Below, in pieces: positions 16,353 through 26,394 of a stretch of 47,365 nt of DNA (position 1 is the stretch's first letter; each line of letters starts with the position of its first letter). The notes below the pieces were generated by a model. That model made no database searches, was not told where the DNA came from, and worked only from the letters and a program-made list of their open reading frames with translations. Origin of the DNA: CAUZIB01 sp963578805 (lineage in GTDB: Bacteria > Acidobacteriota > Vicinamibacteria > Vicinamibacterales > UBA8438). The stretch lies in NCBI GenBank assembly GCA_963578805.1, contig CAUZDY010000023.1:1-47365 (forward strand), written 5' to 3'. Both the position numbers and the translations under genes were made by a program.

Positions 16353-16793
16353 TCAGCGCTGTAGTTCCAACCCGGAGCGCTGTGGGACACCATGCGCACG
16401 GAACGAAAATTTCCGATGACCCATAAAGGTAAGAACAATCTGCCCACAAACGACGCCAGCCTGAGCAGCGTAAACATCGAGCCCAAACCCACTTACCAGC
16501 ATCGCTAGGAGGCATACACCCAACACCGCCGACACTCCGTAAATCAACCAGTATTTGAAATACTCTCGGACATAATTTCCCCGTGTCTGAAAAACCAAGA
16601 ACTTGTGCACCAGGTAAGCATTGCTAATCGCCAACACATTACTGACGATCGCGATCGCCAAATAGTTTACTGGAGTCCCTCGCCAAGCTATCAAACATAC
16701 GAAGACACCATACCCGAACGCTGTGTTCCACACACCCGCAAGGAGATAGCGGGAAAGAAGACCATCTACTGGCAACCACGTTCTCAGAGTCAA
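16353..16793 (-). CDS. GtrA-family membrane protein (polyprenyl-phosphate-sugar flippase)
   Basis: 146 residues with four transmembrane helices, the family norm. YLLAGVWNTAFGYGVFVCLI near residue 16, then the Asn-rich helix SNVLAISNAYLVHKFLVF and TRGNYVREYFKYW are typical GtrA features, as is the final RKFSFR. It is thought to move undecaprenyl- or dolichyl-phosphate-linked sugar across the inner membrane. It starts 12 bases after the GT2 stop, so the two are translated from one mRNA and act in one pathway with the GT39 gene. Confidence 0.88.
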   Translation of the reverse strand: MTLRTWLPVDGLLSRYLLAGVWNTAFGYGVFVCLIAWRGTPVNYLAIAIVSNVLAISNAYLVHKFLVFQTRGNYVREYFKYWLIYGVSAVLGVCLLAMLVSGFGLDVYAAQAGVVCGQIVLTFMGHRKFSFRAHGVPQRSGLELQR

Positions 16794-16805
16794 GCCATGG
16801 CCTCT

Positions 16806-17783
16806 CTAACGGTTTGGATTGTCATCATCAAAGTTAATTCGCTCGCGTTCCACTACCAAGGGACGGTTGCGCACCTGGGTATAGATGGACCCCACATACT
16901 CGCCAAGCACGCCCAAAAACAACAGTTGCACTGACGCAAGAAAGAACATGCCGATGATCATCGGTGCGATCCCAATAGGCAGATCGGACCAGAACACGAG
17001 CTTCATCACGAGATAACCACCGGCCGCCACCAAACTCAGCGCGGCACTAACGAGCCCCAGCATGGTGGCAATCCTGAGTGGAATCTTCGAATGGTTCATG
17101 ATCCCTTGGATACCGATGTCATAGAGAGTGTACCAATTGTTCTTTGTCACACCCTGCGCGCGTCTCTGCTGAGCATAGGGAACAGTGACGTAGGAAAACC
17201 CTAGTTCTGCAACGATCCCCCTGAAGTAGGGATATGGATCGTCTAGGGTCCGCAAGACCTCCAAGAATGACCGGTCGTACAGTCCGAATCCAGTGCTGTC
17301 CCGAACCTGGGGTTCATCAGACAATCGGTCAATTAACGCATAGTAAAGTTTCCGAATAGCGAACATGATCGCTGAATCTTCACTAGTTGCCTTAACACCC
17401 AAGACAACCCTGTAGCCTGCCTTCCATTTCTTCAGGAACTCAGGGATTAACTCAGGTGGATCCTGAAGATCTGACGCAAGCACGATCACCGCGTCCCCCT
17501 TGCACTGCAGCAAGGCGTGATACGGAGACCGGATGTGTCCGAAGTTCCGCGTATTGACAATAACCTTAACGCGCTTGTCGCGCGACGCTAGGCTACGCAA
17601 GCGATCTACAGTGCCATCCGTCGACGCGTTATCGATAAAGACGTGTTCGTATGAGTTCTGTCCAAGGCGCTCAAAGACAGCGCGAACGCGTTCGTACAGG
17701 ACTTCGACATTCAGCGCCTCGTTATAACAGGGCGTCATGACACTGATGTGTCGATCCGCCTGCCGTGGAAGTTCGGTTGACAA
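16806..17783 (-). CDS. GT2 polyprenyl-phosphate glycosyltransferase (GtrB/DPM1-like)
   Basis: 325 residues. The GT-A domain is clear: ISVMTPCYNEALNVEVLYER, the acidic VFIDNASTDGT, and the metal motif in LASDLQDPPELIPEF. Two C-terminal transmembrane helices (about 232-300, ending FLASVQLLFLGVLGEYVGSI) place it at the inner membrane. It transfers a sugar from a nucleotide donor to polyprenyl phosphate. It is the middle gene of the three-gene set GT39 - GT2 - GtrA, giving lipid-linked sugar to the GT39 enzyme. Confidence 0.92.
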   Translation of the reverse strand: MSTELPRQADRHISVMTPCYNEALNVEVLYERVRAVFERLGQNSYEHVFIDNASTDGTVDRLRSLASRDKRVKVIVNTRNFGHIRSPYHALLQCKGDAVIVLASDLQDPPELIPEFLKKWKAGYRVVLGVKATSEDSAIMFAIRKLYYALIDRLSDEPQVRDSTGFGLYDRSFLEVLRTLDDPYPYFRGIVAELGFSYVTVPYAQQRRAQGVTKNNWYTLYDIGIQGIMNHSKIPLRIATMLGLVSAALSLVAAGGYLVMKLVFWSDLPIGIAPMIIGMFFLASVQLLFLGVLGEYVGSIYTQVRNRPLVVERERINFDDDNPNR

Positions 17784-17829
17784 CTGTGGTGATCCTCAAC
17801 CTAGACAGCTCTGCCCATGTGCTAATAAC

Positions 17830-20121
17830 CTACCGCACTTGCCGCAGCTGGACCGTACGAAATTCACTAACCCCACTGCCCGTGGCTCGCAACCATGTCT
17901 GAAGCATGACCGTGTCAGGAGGGGCGGCGAAGGCAAACGCACCAGCCGTCCATGCCTGAACGTCTCTAGTTAAATAACCAGCACCGTCCGGGAAGACCGC
18001 GGTCCAGACACCCTCCTGTGTGTGGGCTGATACGTAGACCTTCTGTTCACCAGTGAACTCGGCGTTTCGATACTCAAAAGACATGACATAAGTTTTTCCA
18101 GGAATAACAGACGCGTTCTCGAGCGGGAGCGTCGCGTTCACCTCGGATTCATTGGTTTGGAGCACGAATCTCTGTCTGTCTTCGTCCGCCGTAACATCAG
18201 GGGGAATCGCCCACAAAGTGGGCACGGAAGCCAGAAGATCAACTCCCAGCCCTTGACCTCTGGAAAACGCCCGTACCAAATCAACTGAAGGGACCACCGC
18301 TGTATGCAAGACCTGCCCCCATGTGAGTATCGCTAGTGCCTGGTCCATCGCCGTACCCGCCGGCGCGTGCGGCAGGACAAGGTCCAGCCCTGAAAAGGGG
18401 ACTATCTTCATCTCTGCCCTTGACGCCGGGACCACATTGTCTCGGGGGGAACAAGCAGTAAACACAACACCCCAAACCGAACCTTTCGACCGCTGAAGCC
18501 AATCGATGTCTTCGTTGTCAACTAGGGCTCCATCAATGACCGGAATCGAGGATCGCCGGATTCGGAAATAGTACGGAAGGCTCTTCGCGACATAGCTGGC
18601 ACATCCGCCCATCGCGATGACAGTCGAATCGCCCCGACTAGTGGCAATGATATGGTCCGCGACCCCTTTGTAATCGTCCTTATCTAGATCATATGACTGC
18701 GCGAGTGCCGGGACCACTGAATGAAGGACTCGGAGCACAAACGACTGGCTGATAGCAGCCGTAGCGTCATGAGTCCCCCCCCACAAATTAGGCACCGCAG
18801 CCAAGAGAAAGACAGTGACCACCGCTGTCGAGATAACTGGGAGGGCACCAACCAAAGCTGTCTTTCGTCCTTTAGGCCAAACTTGGCGGATCAGACCATG
18901 TATCGTTACGGCAATGCCGTCCACTCCAATTGCCACCAATAGCACTCCGGCAGGGAAGAGACAGCTGTAATAGCGTGGAAATACTGTCACCATGCCACTG
19001 CCAAGGCTGAACCAAAAGACACCAGTCGGAATGGCCAACCACAAAGTGACGAGCAGGGTTTCTTTCCACCTCTGCTTAAATAAACCTGCAGTGACGACCA
19101 CGACACCTACGCCCAGGACCATGAGCAAGATGTTCGAAAACCCGAAAGCGGTAAACAGCGAACCAACCTGAGCAGCTGTTGCCGCTGGAGGCCGAACATT
19201 AGTCCCAGCTCCGATTCCGCTGCGATTTAAATACTCGTTCAAATACGGCAGCCACGGAGAGTAGGCTGCAAGAACCAACGCTCCCGTTAGACCGGCTGCA
19301 CCGAGGCGACGCACCAGCCGGCGCCAGGCGAGTAAGGCTCTCCATGGCGATGTAGACGGCCTGTCCAGCTCGAATGAAACGCGAACACGACCATTTTCCA
19401 AGCCAGCTATATCGCCTGGCTTTCCCTCCTTCCTCAGGGTAAGCGACGGCAGGGCGGTGACCCAGCGGCGAACCATCGCTGTGAAATGATTGGACCCAAT
19501 ACGGGTCAGGTCCAGTAGTAGAACAAGCCCGATGAACCCAAAGGCAGCAGCGGTTGGAGCAAGAGCCAAAATGTGACTGTAGATGTTCACAACAGTGCAA
19601 AACGCCAACCAAAACCAGTCACGGAAACGATTTCGGCGGACTGCCCGGTAAGCGAAGAGCATCTGCAACGTCGTGAAAAGCATGAGAAACGTGTACGGTC
19701 TGGCTTCCTGGCTGAACCAAACCGCAAATGGCAAGACTGCCATGAACAGCGCAGCAATCAGCCCTGTGCGCGGCCGGCTCACAGTTTTTCCCAATCCATA
19801 CATAGCGAGAACACAGAATGACCCGGCTAAAGCCGCAGGTAGACGCACTACCCACTCTCCGTCTCCTAGACCTCGCAGTAACCATGCGATCACGTTGACA
19901 AGAGGCATCTCCTGGGGATCTGTTGTTGCCCAGCGGAACACTTCGTTAAACGTATCGAAGCGGGTTGTATCTGCCGCGAAGATTTCGTCCAGCCAAAGAC
20001 TGCGGTCGCCTAACCTGAAAAACCGGAGAAACACCCCCAGGAGCAACAGCCCAACGGCTGCCCTGTCAGGCGTAATTTCCTGCACCAGGGAACGTAATTT
20101 AAAAGTGGTTGGAGCGGCCAT
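17830..20121 (-). CDS. GT39-type membrane glycosyltransferase (dolichyl-P-mannose / ArnT-like)
   Basis: 763 residues with about ten to twelve membrane helices in the first 460 residues. The first periplasmic loop holds the family acidic motif DRSLWLDEIFAADTTRF (about 34-50), then TTDPQEMPLVNVIAW and WFSQEARPYTFLMLFT, all typical of PMT/ArnT-like enzymes. After the membrane part comes a soluble region of about 300 residues, with a C-terminal sandwich-like domain (VMSFEYRNAEFTGEQKVYVS) that could bind carbohydrate. It would use a lipid-linked sugar to modify protein, lipid or glycan in the periplasm. It lies 46 bases ahead of the GT2 gene and leads this operon. Confidence 0.87.
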   Translation of the reverse strand: MAAPTTFKLRSLVQEITPDRAAVGLLLLGVFLRFFRLGDRSLWLDEIFAADTTRFDTFNEVFRWATTDPQEMPLVNVIAWLLRGLGDGEWVVRLPAALAGSFCVLAMYGLGKTVSRPRTGLIAALFMAVLPFAVWFSQEARPYTFLMLFTTLQMLFAYRAVRRNRFRDWFWLAFCTVVNIYSHILALAPTAAAFGFIGLVLLLDLTRIGSNHFTAMVRRWVTALPSLTLRKEGKPGDIAGLENGRVRVSFELDRPSTSPWRALLAWRRLVRRLGAAGLTGALVLAAYSPWLPYLNEYLNRSGIGAGTNVRPPAATAAQVGSLFTAFGFSNILLMVLGVGVVVVTAGLFKQRWKETLLVTLWLAIPTGVFWFSLGSGMVTVFPRYYSCLFPAGVLLVAIGVDGIAVTIHGLIRQVWPKGRKTALVGALPVISTAVVTVFLLAAVPNLWGGTHDATAAISQSFVLRVLHSVVPALAQSYDLDKDDYKGVADHIIATSRGDSTVIAMGGCASYVAKSLPYYFRIRRSSIPVIDGALVDNEDIDWLQRSKGSVWGVVFTACSPRDNVVPASRAEMKIVPFSGLDLVLPHAPAGTAMDQALAILTWGQVLHTAVVPSVDLVRAFSRGQGLGVDLLASVPTLWAIPPDVTADEDRQRFVLQTNESEVNATLPLENASVIPGKTYVMSFEYRNAEFTGEQKVYVSAHTQEGVWTAVFPDGAGYLTRDVQAWTAGAFAFAAPPDTVMLQTWLRATGSGVSEFRTVQLRQVR

Positions 20122-20304
20122 TTAACCTCTAACGTCTGTCAACACCGTCAATCCTTCTCTGCCAATGAAAAAATGTTTCCGGTAAAACTTCTCCCGGTAA
20201 TGCACCGATGAACCGTCCACATCTCTGCTTGACCCCAAGGTAAACGCTGTGGCATCAGCAGGCATCGAGAGAAGCAACTCATCCAATGACCGGACTAACG
20301 ACCG

Positions 20305-22635
20305 TTAGCGGCTTCCTGGCTGCAGCCGCAGGCGATGGGCCGCTTGTTCCTCCACGGCGCCACGTGTGTAGAGCAGCGGGAAGTACTCTCCGTTTCCCAG
20401 ATTTTCCACGAGATTGTCGTAATACGGGCTCCCCGGCTGAGCAGACTGACCAGGAGAGTTACTGGCGACAGAGCGGTCCAAGTCAGCAAGATCGATGATC
20501 CTCCGAAAGTTGGCTCCCGTAGCGTTGACCGTGCCGAATCCACCAGGACGCTCGACTGTGGGTAAGTCGAAGGCCGAGGAGATCATGTGTGTAAACTGGC
20601 TTGCGTGCACCCTCCCGTGTCGCCACTCGGTTCGGTCGGACCCTAGTTCTGAGGCTAGCCTCTCCAGCGCTGCTGTCAGGCCTTGTTCAATTAAACTCCG
20701 GCGTTCGTCCTCAGCCATTGGTGTCCCTGGGTCATTTACCCTCTCGTCGACTTCGTCCCTCCACCGGACGTAGATGGCCGCCGCGGTACTCTCTTTCGAG
20801 AGGTTGGCGTCCCATTCCGCTACCAAACTCCGAGCCCACTCGAGGTCAGGATCAACCGAAGTCCATCCCTGGAACGCCGGAATGTCCCGCTCGGCTGCTA
20901 ACGAGTAGGTGTCGTGTTGAATCTGCATATGGTCTTTGACCGAGAGCGCCTCACCAGATCCGAAGATCTCGTGGAGGCGTGTGATCCGGGACGTCTCCAC
21001 GCCTCTCGACGAGTGGTAGAAGACCGGGCGCCCTTCATATCCTGGCGGGTGCACATTGTTGTTAGCGGTGGTGATGTATCCCCTCTCTGGATTGAATTCT
21101 CGTGGAAGATCACTGCGGAATCCGAGCCATTCGTACTCTCCTGTGCCGGGAACGGGTAACCGTCCGTTCCACCCGTTTCTGTCGGGCGTAAGTCCCGTGA
21201 CCTGGAGCGCAATGTTGCCGTCGACGTCTCCGCAGACCAGGCTGTGCGTGGGCACCAGCCAGTGCATCGCCCGATCGAAGAAGTCGGCACAGCTGTCTGC
21301 CTGAGCAAGCTGGAAGCTACCTTTGTAAGCTGCGGTACCAGGTTCTTGGACGACCGACCGAACGGAGTAGGCGCGACGGTTCTCGAGATCTTCGTAGAAG
21401 ACGGGGCCATGACGACTGAACTTCAGCACGATCGGCTCCGGAGCCTGACCCTTGACGAGGATCTCTTCCTCAATGACGCGGAGGGGCTCCCACTCATCTT
21501 GCCACCGCATGAGGTTGGGGTCATCGGGATGCATCTCCTCGACGTACACGTCGACCATGTCAGTGCCGGCAAAAGTGAAACCCCACGCCATACTCTCGTT
21601 GTTCCCGGCGTCGACACCGGCAAATGGAGGCTCTCCACCACCAATTACGTTCCATCCAGGGGCAACCAGATGCACAAAGTACCTGAGCGCAGGCATCTCG
21701 ATTCGTCGGTGGGGGTCGTTGGCAAGAATTGGCACACCTGTCGAGGAACGTTCTGCACTCATGACCCAATTATTGCTCCCCTCCGTCGCGGTCTCGGTAG
21801 GGGATACCTGCGTTGTTTGCACGCCAGGCATCAGACTGTGATAGGGCTCAACTACCTCCAGCGGTGGAAGTCTCCCAGACACAAACGGGTCTCCGTCCCC
21901 TGCTCGCATTGCATCTAGGACGTCCTCGGTGATTATGTTGACGTCGAGACCTTCGGGAACCTCGAGGTCCTCCCACGGATCGGGGGCGGCGCGTCGATTT
22001 GCCTCTTCGGCGCCGTAGCGTGCAACGTTCATTGCGAGTTGGATCTCGTTGATGGCATGGCCCCTCACGCTCGGAACGGCCAACGCAGCCCAGCGCAGAA
22101 CAACCGTCTCAGCGGTCCAAAAATCAGGAACAATCCCGGTAAGCTGAAACTCAACCGGGAGGTTGTCCAAGTTCTGCTCGATGTACGCGTTTACGCCATT
22201 GGCGTGGGCAGTGAATAGACGTTCCGCGTCAGGGTGATAGCTCGTCCATTCTTCAGCGTCAAACGGACCCCTGAACATCATCAGCCTGGTACGGCGATCG
22301 TAGTCAAGCGCGTCAGGTCCGAAAATCTCAGCGAGTCGTCCCTCGTGCCACCGACGCCACATCTCCATTTGCCAGAGGCGGTCCTGAGCCATCACGTACC
22401 CCTGGGTAAAGAAGAGATCGTCATCGTTCTGGGCATAGATGTGCGGCACTCCCCACTCGTCCCGAATAATTTCCACCGACTCTCTCAGACCTGAGATCTC
22501 CATTTCCCCGTCGATCTGCGCAAGCGACTGGCTTGCCACCTCTAAGAGCGACTGTGGCGGGGTGGCCGGTGCGGCGCAGCCCGCGGTAAGGGCGAGCACG
22601 GCGATCCGGGCAAAGCTTCTTCTGAGGACAAACAT
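20305..22635 (-). CDS. Penicillin-acylase-family lipoprotein (Ntn hydrolase)
   Basis: 776 residues from the ATG at 22635, chosen for GGAGGAATTCTC upstream and the lipobox segment VLALTAGCAAP. The alpha chain starts VEIIRDEWGVPHIYAQNDDD and FTQGYVMAQDRLWQMEMWRR. The beta-chain nucleophile is the Ser of TEGSNNWVMSAERS, which becomes N-terminal after self-cleavage. NDPHRRIEMPALRYFVHLVA and the Asn of TTANNNVHPPGYEG follow as expected. Members cut amide bonds of beta-lactams, acyl-homoserine lactones or lipopeptides; the substrate here is unknown. Anchoring in the envelope suggests action on external compounds. Confidence 0.92.
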   Translation of the reverse strand: MFVLRRSFARIAVLALTAGCAAPATPPQSLLEVASQSLAQIDGEMEISGLRESVEIIRDEWGVPHIYAQNDDDLFFTQGYVMAQDRLWQMEMWRRWHEGRLAEIFGPDALDYDRRTRLMMFRGPFDAEEWTSYHPDAERLFTAHANGVNAYIEQNLDNLPVEFQLTGIVPDFWTAETVVLRWAALAVPSVRGHAINEIQLAMNVARYGAEEANRRAAPDPWEDLEVPEGLDVNIITEDVLDAMRAGDGDPFVSGRLPPLEVVEPYHSLMPGVQTTQVSPTETATEGSNNWVMSAERSSTGVPILANDPHRRIEMPALRYFVHLVAPGWNVIGGGEPPFAGVDAGNNESMAWGFTFAGTDMVDVYVEEMHPDDPNLMRWQDEWEPLRVIEEEILVKGQAPEPIVLKFSRHGPVFYEDLENRRAYSVRSVVQEPGTAAYKGSFQLAQADSCADFFDRAMHWLVPTHSLVCGDVDGNIALQVTGLTPDRNGWNGRLPVPGTGEYEWLGFRSDLPREFNPERGYITTANNNVHPPGYEGRPVFYHSSRGVETSRITRLHEIFGSGEALSVKDHMQIQHDTYSLAAERDIPAFQGWTSVDPDLEWARSLVAEWDANLSKESTAAAIYVRWRDEVDERVNDPGTPMAEDERRSLIEQGLTAALERLASELGSDRTEWRHGRVHASQFTHMISSAFDLPTVERPGGFGTVNATGANFRRIIDLADLDRSVASNSPGQSAQPGSPYYDNLVENLGNGEYFPLLYTRGAVEEQAAHRLRLQPGSR

Positions 22636-23176
22636 GAGAATTCCTCCACGAGTACAACGACGAACGGGAACAAGATAAAACTTGGGTAACCCTATGACCA
22701 ATTTAAACAGAACTCTCACTGTGGTTCCACTGCCAGCTGAGGCGCCCTTGACCTACCGACATCTAAATAGATCAAAGCCTCGGCGGCGTAATCGCCGGCT
22801 GTCCACCGTGCATGAATCTCGTTGGGTCTTGCAAACACATGGTTTCAAGTTGAAATCCCTCGGATCGCCATTTTCTTGACAGCAGTATCCAGAAATACTT
22901 ACAACTCAAGCAATGTGCGACGTCCCATTTGCGGGCAAGGCGTTGAGCTGTGCTTACCTGTACTGCAAGCGAGGTAGTCGCGTTGGACGGTTGTATGCCA
23001 GATTGGTGAGCAACGAATACAACTTGATGTCTGTGACTTTGAGCTTACCCTTCTTCTAACTACGTAAAAACGACCTGCGCCGCGTGTGCTTAAGAAGCTT
23101 TAATCCTTGCTGGAGCCGGCAGCGGTAAGCCGACATTCAGACACGAAACCGCCGCCATGCCGCACTCGCCGAACAG
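22636..23176. other. Intergenic gap without supported gene
   Basis: I see no domain, RNA gene or repeat copy. A 48-codon frame from ATG 22913 to about 23059 on the plus strand ends SVTLSLPFF and has no ribosome site; I do not call it. The gap ends in the remnant at 23177-23383. Confidence 0.5.
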
Positions 23177-23383
23177 TTATCGCAAGAGAAACCACGACTT
23201 GTCTGCGATTCCGACCTCGAAGCGCCGCAGGAAATAACCCGGCGACGGCGCAAAGTTCGGCTTCTCGGTGACCACCACGACATTGGCCTGTCGCAGCGCC
23301 GTGATCGTGCACACTAGTGCGTCGACAGCACTAGATATCTGTTCGCTCGAAAGAGATTCTGCACAAAACCATACGTGATCATA
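23177..23383 (-). pseudogene. C-terminal remnant (68 codons) of an unidentified protein
   Basis: Open from just after TAA 23384-23386 to TAA 23177-23179. The peptide, YDHVWFCAESLSSEQISSAV, then DALVCTITALRQANVVVVTE and PNFAPSPGYFLRRFEVGIAD, ending SWFLLR, has strand-helix-strand periodicity typical of real protein. There is no start codon. I cannot name the family; a link to a glycosyltransferase-type or polysaccharide protein is only a guess. Confidence 0.5.
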
Positions 23384-23657
23384 TTATTGTGATGTACACC
23401 AAAGTCTGGATGCGGCGAGTATCGTGTCTACTACTTGTTTACTTGCTTGGTTCGACCTGCCGAACTGGCGGCAATTCTCAGTGCCCAACCTGGCGAGATT
23501 TCAAATGGTTAGGTCTACGCAGCCTTGAGCGATCGTCTTTGGTCTGAATGAAAGCACTCCAAGGAACCACCATCAAACGGCGCGTCTTTATGTTGCGACT
23601 TCAGCTGATTCCGATTGGAGCCCCATTTTTTTCCCATTTCTTGAAGAAGGTCTACGG

Positions 23658-24515
23658 GTGAGACTCTCAACATTAAACTTCCTCTCGTATGAGTACCGGA
23701 CCAAACACCCAGCCGCGATCATCTGGTTTACGACATTCATCGCACTGCAGCTTGTCGCGCTCTTTGCGTTTGTGCGGTACTTCTTCAGAGCAACCTGGGA
23801 CCAACACGTGTCATCGGGTGTCTTAGCTATCGTCCTCACGTGCCTCGTCTGCAATCTTGTTATCTGCTTTGGAGAATATTTCTTCCACCGCTATATTCTC
23901 CATCTCGAGACCGTGAGGCTCGTCCGCGCCTTCACCACGAGTCACCGCACGCACCACAAGCTGACCCCAATCGGCTTCGATAACGAAAAGCAAACCATCC
24001 GTAATGCGTATCCGATTTCTAGTTTGGCCCAAGACGATCAAAGCACGTTTCCTCCCTGGGCGCTGATCCCGACCTTCGCAGCCTTCACGCCGTTCTTTGC
24101 GCCTATTGCATTCTCATTCCCAGGAATTCCGATTCTTATTAGCGGGTACACCGCCATTGCTATCAACTGGTTCTTGTACGAAACGATCCACGTCGCGCAT
24201 CACCAGCCATACGAGACCTGGTGGAAGCCAAAACTGAACAGCCGGATATTCGGTGAAATGTGGCGCAAGTTGTACGGATTCCATCAGGCACATCACGCGA
24301 ACTACTTCTGCAACATGAACATCGCCGGATTCTTCGGTGTCCCGGTCGCGGATTGGGTATTTGGCACGTACCTCCAGCCGGACGAACTCCTCCTAGATGG
24401 CGCGCCAGGCACAAAGGTCATTGCCCGAGGACTCACCCCTCAACCCAGGTGGCTGATCGCCTGGCTCGACCGCGTGGCGTTTAAGAGACGACGATGGATG
24501 GTAAAAAGAAACTGA
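23658..24515 (+). CDS. Fatty acid hydroxylase / sterol desaturase superfamily membrane enzyme
   Basis: 285 residues starting at GTG with GAAGAAGG eight bases upstream. Membrane helices surround four histidine clusters, FFHRYILH, SHRTHHKL, HVAHHQPY and FHQAHHANYF, which bind the di-iron centre of this superfamily. The enzyme sits in the inner membrane and would hydroxylate or desaturate a lipid chain with O2. Divergent from the penicillin-acylase gene and convergent with the TPR gene, it seems to be a single transcript. The lipid substrate is not shown. Confidence 0.88.
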   Translation: MRLSTLNFLSYEYRTKHPAAIIWFTTFIALQLVALFAFVRYFFRATWDQHVSSGVLAIVLTCLVCNLVICFGEYFFHRYILHLETVRLVRAFTTSHRTHHKLTPIGFDNEKQTIRNAYPISSLAQDDQSTFPPWALIPTFAAFTPFFAPIAFSFPGIPILISGYTAIAINWFLYETIHVAHHQPYETWWKPKLNSRIFGEMWRKLYGFHQAHHANYFCNMNIAGFFGVPVADWVFGTYLQPDELLLDGAPGTKVIARGLTPQPRWLIAWLDRVAFKRRRWMVKRN

Positions 24516-24550
24516 GGCCCACTTCAGGTCGTAACTTACCATGCTCTCTG

Positions 24551-24593
24551 TAGTTTTGGCTTCCACAAAAGCACAACTCCCCTTGGAGACGCC
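24551..24593 (+). repeat. Dispersed repeat R1, right-module copy H
   Basis: TAGTTTTGGCTTCCACAAAA, then CTCCCCTTGGAGACGCC, aligning with the hairpin half of copy G. It lies just after the fatty acid hydroxylase gene, where a stem-loop could help end the transcript or protect its 3' end. Confidence 0.5.
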
Positions 24594-24735
24594 AATATAT
24601 TTCCCGAGGCTCAAAAACCAGACAACGAATTGATCGCGTAGCGATCTACAGCTCGATGGAGAGAGTGACCAGCCGGGCGGTCTTTCCATTGCCCCAACCC
24701 CTCAAGAGATGGATCCTCCTGACAACCAAAACCAC

Positions 24736-26394
24736 TCATGGCATGTTGTCGTCGAGCCAGGGAGTACGACAGGGGTCTCCTCCTTCGTACAACCTGAGAT
24801 TTTCGGCTAATTGGCTCACGATGTCATCACGCCCTGCCTCTTCGGCCATCGCCATGATTTCTCTCTGCCACGATGCAGCCTCCGCGTATTTTTCGACCTC
24901 AGCGAGCGCCATTGCCATGACTTCACCCAGCTCGAAACTCCTCTCCTGTACCAGGAGCTCTTGAACCAGCATCATCGCCCGTTGCCCGTCGCGAGCGCGC
25001 TCATCGGGTGCGGCGGCCAACAAGCGGGCGAGAGCGAGGGCGAACATCGGTTGGTCGGGGTGGAACGTCATCCCTTCGGACAACCGATCCCGAGCCTCTT
25101 GGTACCGCCCGAGCCCGGCAAGCGCCATCGCGTACCCGAATGTGGCCTCGGTGATTCGCGGATCGGTCGCGATGATTTGAGCGTACTCCGAAAGCGCTTC
25201 GGCTGGGCGTCCGGTCCGGCGTAAGACACGAGCTAGTCTGAGACGGGCCTCGACGTAGCTCGGCTCGTATCTCACCGCCAACGAGAATCTCTGGAGCGCC
25301 TCGTCCAACCGACTGCTCTCTTCCAGAAGCAACCCGAGACTGTAATGGGCTTGAGCGTAGTCGGGGGAGACACGCACCGCTTCTTCGAATTGAGCGAGGC
25401 CCTCACGCTCATTTCCCATCAGGAACAACGCCGTTCCCAGTCGATGTCGCAGTGACGGATTCTCAGGCGCGAGTTCGATACCCTGGCGAAAGGATGCGGC
25501 TGCGCCTTCCAAATCTCCGTTCCCGAGCGCTTGTATCCCTTCCCGCTCGAAGGTGCTCGGACTCTGCAGTGATTGACTCATCGTGCGCATCAGCGGGTCG
25601 GGCCGGCGGACCTTACCGGCAGCTCGCTGTGCAAGGTGAACCTCGGCTGTCTCCAGATCGCCCAAGCCACGGTAGGCCATCGCGAGCGGATAGTGGATGC
25701 CCGCAGCGTCCTGATCTAGCACCAAGGCTTCCTCCAGATACTCCACCGCTTGGACGTAGTCCTGCCTCGCCAGGGCTGCCCGTCCGAGTCCGATCCGTGC
25801 CCAAATAGAGCTGGGCTCACGCGATACCGCCCGTGTGAACAGCGGCTCAGCTACCTCTGACTGTCCCTGCTCGAGATGCACTTCCCCAAGCGAAATCATC
25901 GTCGGCACGTCATCAACTTCTAGCGCAAGCGCTCGCTCGAAGGATGCCGCGGCTTTCGCGAATGCACCCTGGCTCGTGTACAGATGCCCGAGGTAGTACG
26001 GCCAGCGTCTGTCTCTCGGCGCAAGCGTTTGCGCGTTGAAGTAAAAGGGCTCGGTCGCGTCGACATACCGAGCTGCCATCAGTACGTTGCCCATTTCACC
26101 ATACGCGTCGCTCAGCTCAGCGCTGGTCGTATCTCCTTGCTCAATCGCTGATGTCAGCGATGAGTGCCGCTGGCGGATCTGCTCCCGCACGGGAGCGGTC
26201 ATGTGAGAGAGATCGGGTAACGATGTAGACTGCAGCACCTGCTCTTCGGACGGGGCCGGCACCAATTGATCAGTGGTGGCCTCGTCTGCAGCGCAGCCGC
26301 TCATAGTGATGGCGACCGAGCAGACGAAGCAATCAAGGCCGGTAAAACTGCTCCACTGCCTCACTGCCCGCTCCCTTTGATCAACGTCGTCCAT
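24736..26394 (-). CDS. TPR-repeat lipoprotein paired with the CRTAC1 protein
   Basis: 552 residues. A lipobox-like AITMSGC occurs near residue 33, then a region of about 100 residues, then roughly ten tetratricopeptide repeats (WPYYLGHLYTSQGAFAKAAA, AWARIGLGRAALA-type repeats, AQAHYSLGLLLEESSRLDEA). TPRs form protein-binding superhelices. The start overlaps the end of the CRTAC1 gene by 34 bases, so translation is coupled and the two products are likely partners in the periplasm. The N-terminus before the lipobox is long, so a start further in is possible. The end lies about 140 bases from R1 copy H. Confidence 0.85.
   Translation of the reverse strand: MDDVDQRERAVRQWSSFTGLDCFVCSVAITMSGCAADEATTDQLVPAPSEEQVLQSTSLPDLSHMTAPVREQIRQRHSSLTSAIEQGDTTSAELSDAYGEMGNVLMAARYVDATEPFYFNAQTLAPRDRRWPYYLGHLYTSQGAFAKAAASFERALALEVDDVPTMISLGEVHLEQGQSEVAEPLFTRAVSREPSSIWARIGLGRAALARQDYVQAVEYLEEALVLDQDAAGIHYPLAMAYRGLGDLETAEVHLAQRAAGKVRRPDPLMRTMSQSLQSPSTFEREGIQALGNGDLEGAAASFRQGIELAPENPSLRHRLGTALFLMGNEREGLAQFEEAVRVSPDYAQAHYSLGLLLEESSRLDEALQRFSLAVRYEPSYVEARLRLARVLRRTGRPAEALSEYAQIIATDPRITEATFGYAMALAGLGRYQEARDRLSEGMTFHPDQPMFALALARLLAAAPDERARDGQRAMMLVQELLVQERSFELGEVMAMALAEVEKYAEAASWQREIMAMAEEAGRDDIVSQLAENLRLYEGGDPCRTPWLDDNMP

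Noticed and set aside
22913..23059. 48-codon plus-strand frame
   Set aside because: No ribosome site, signal or recognisable pattern.
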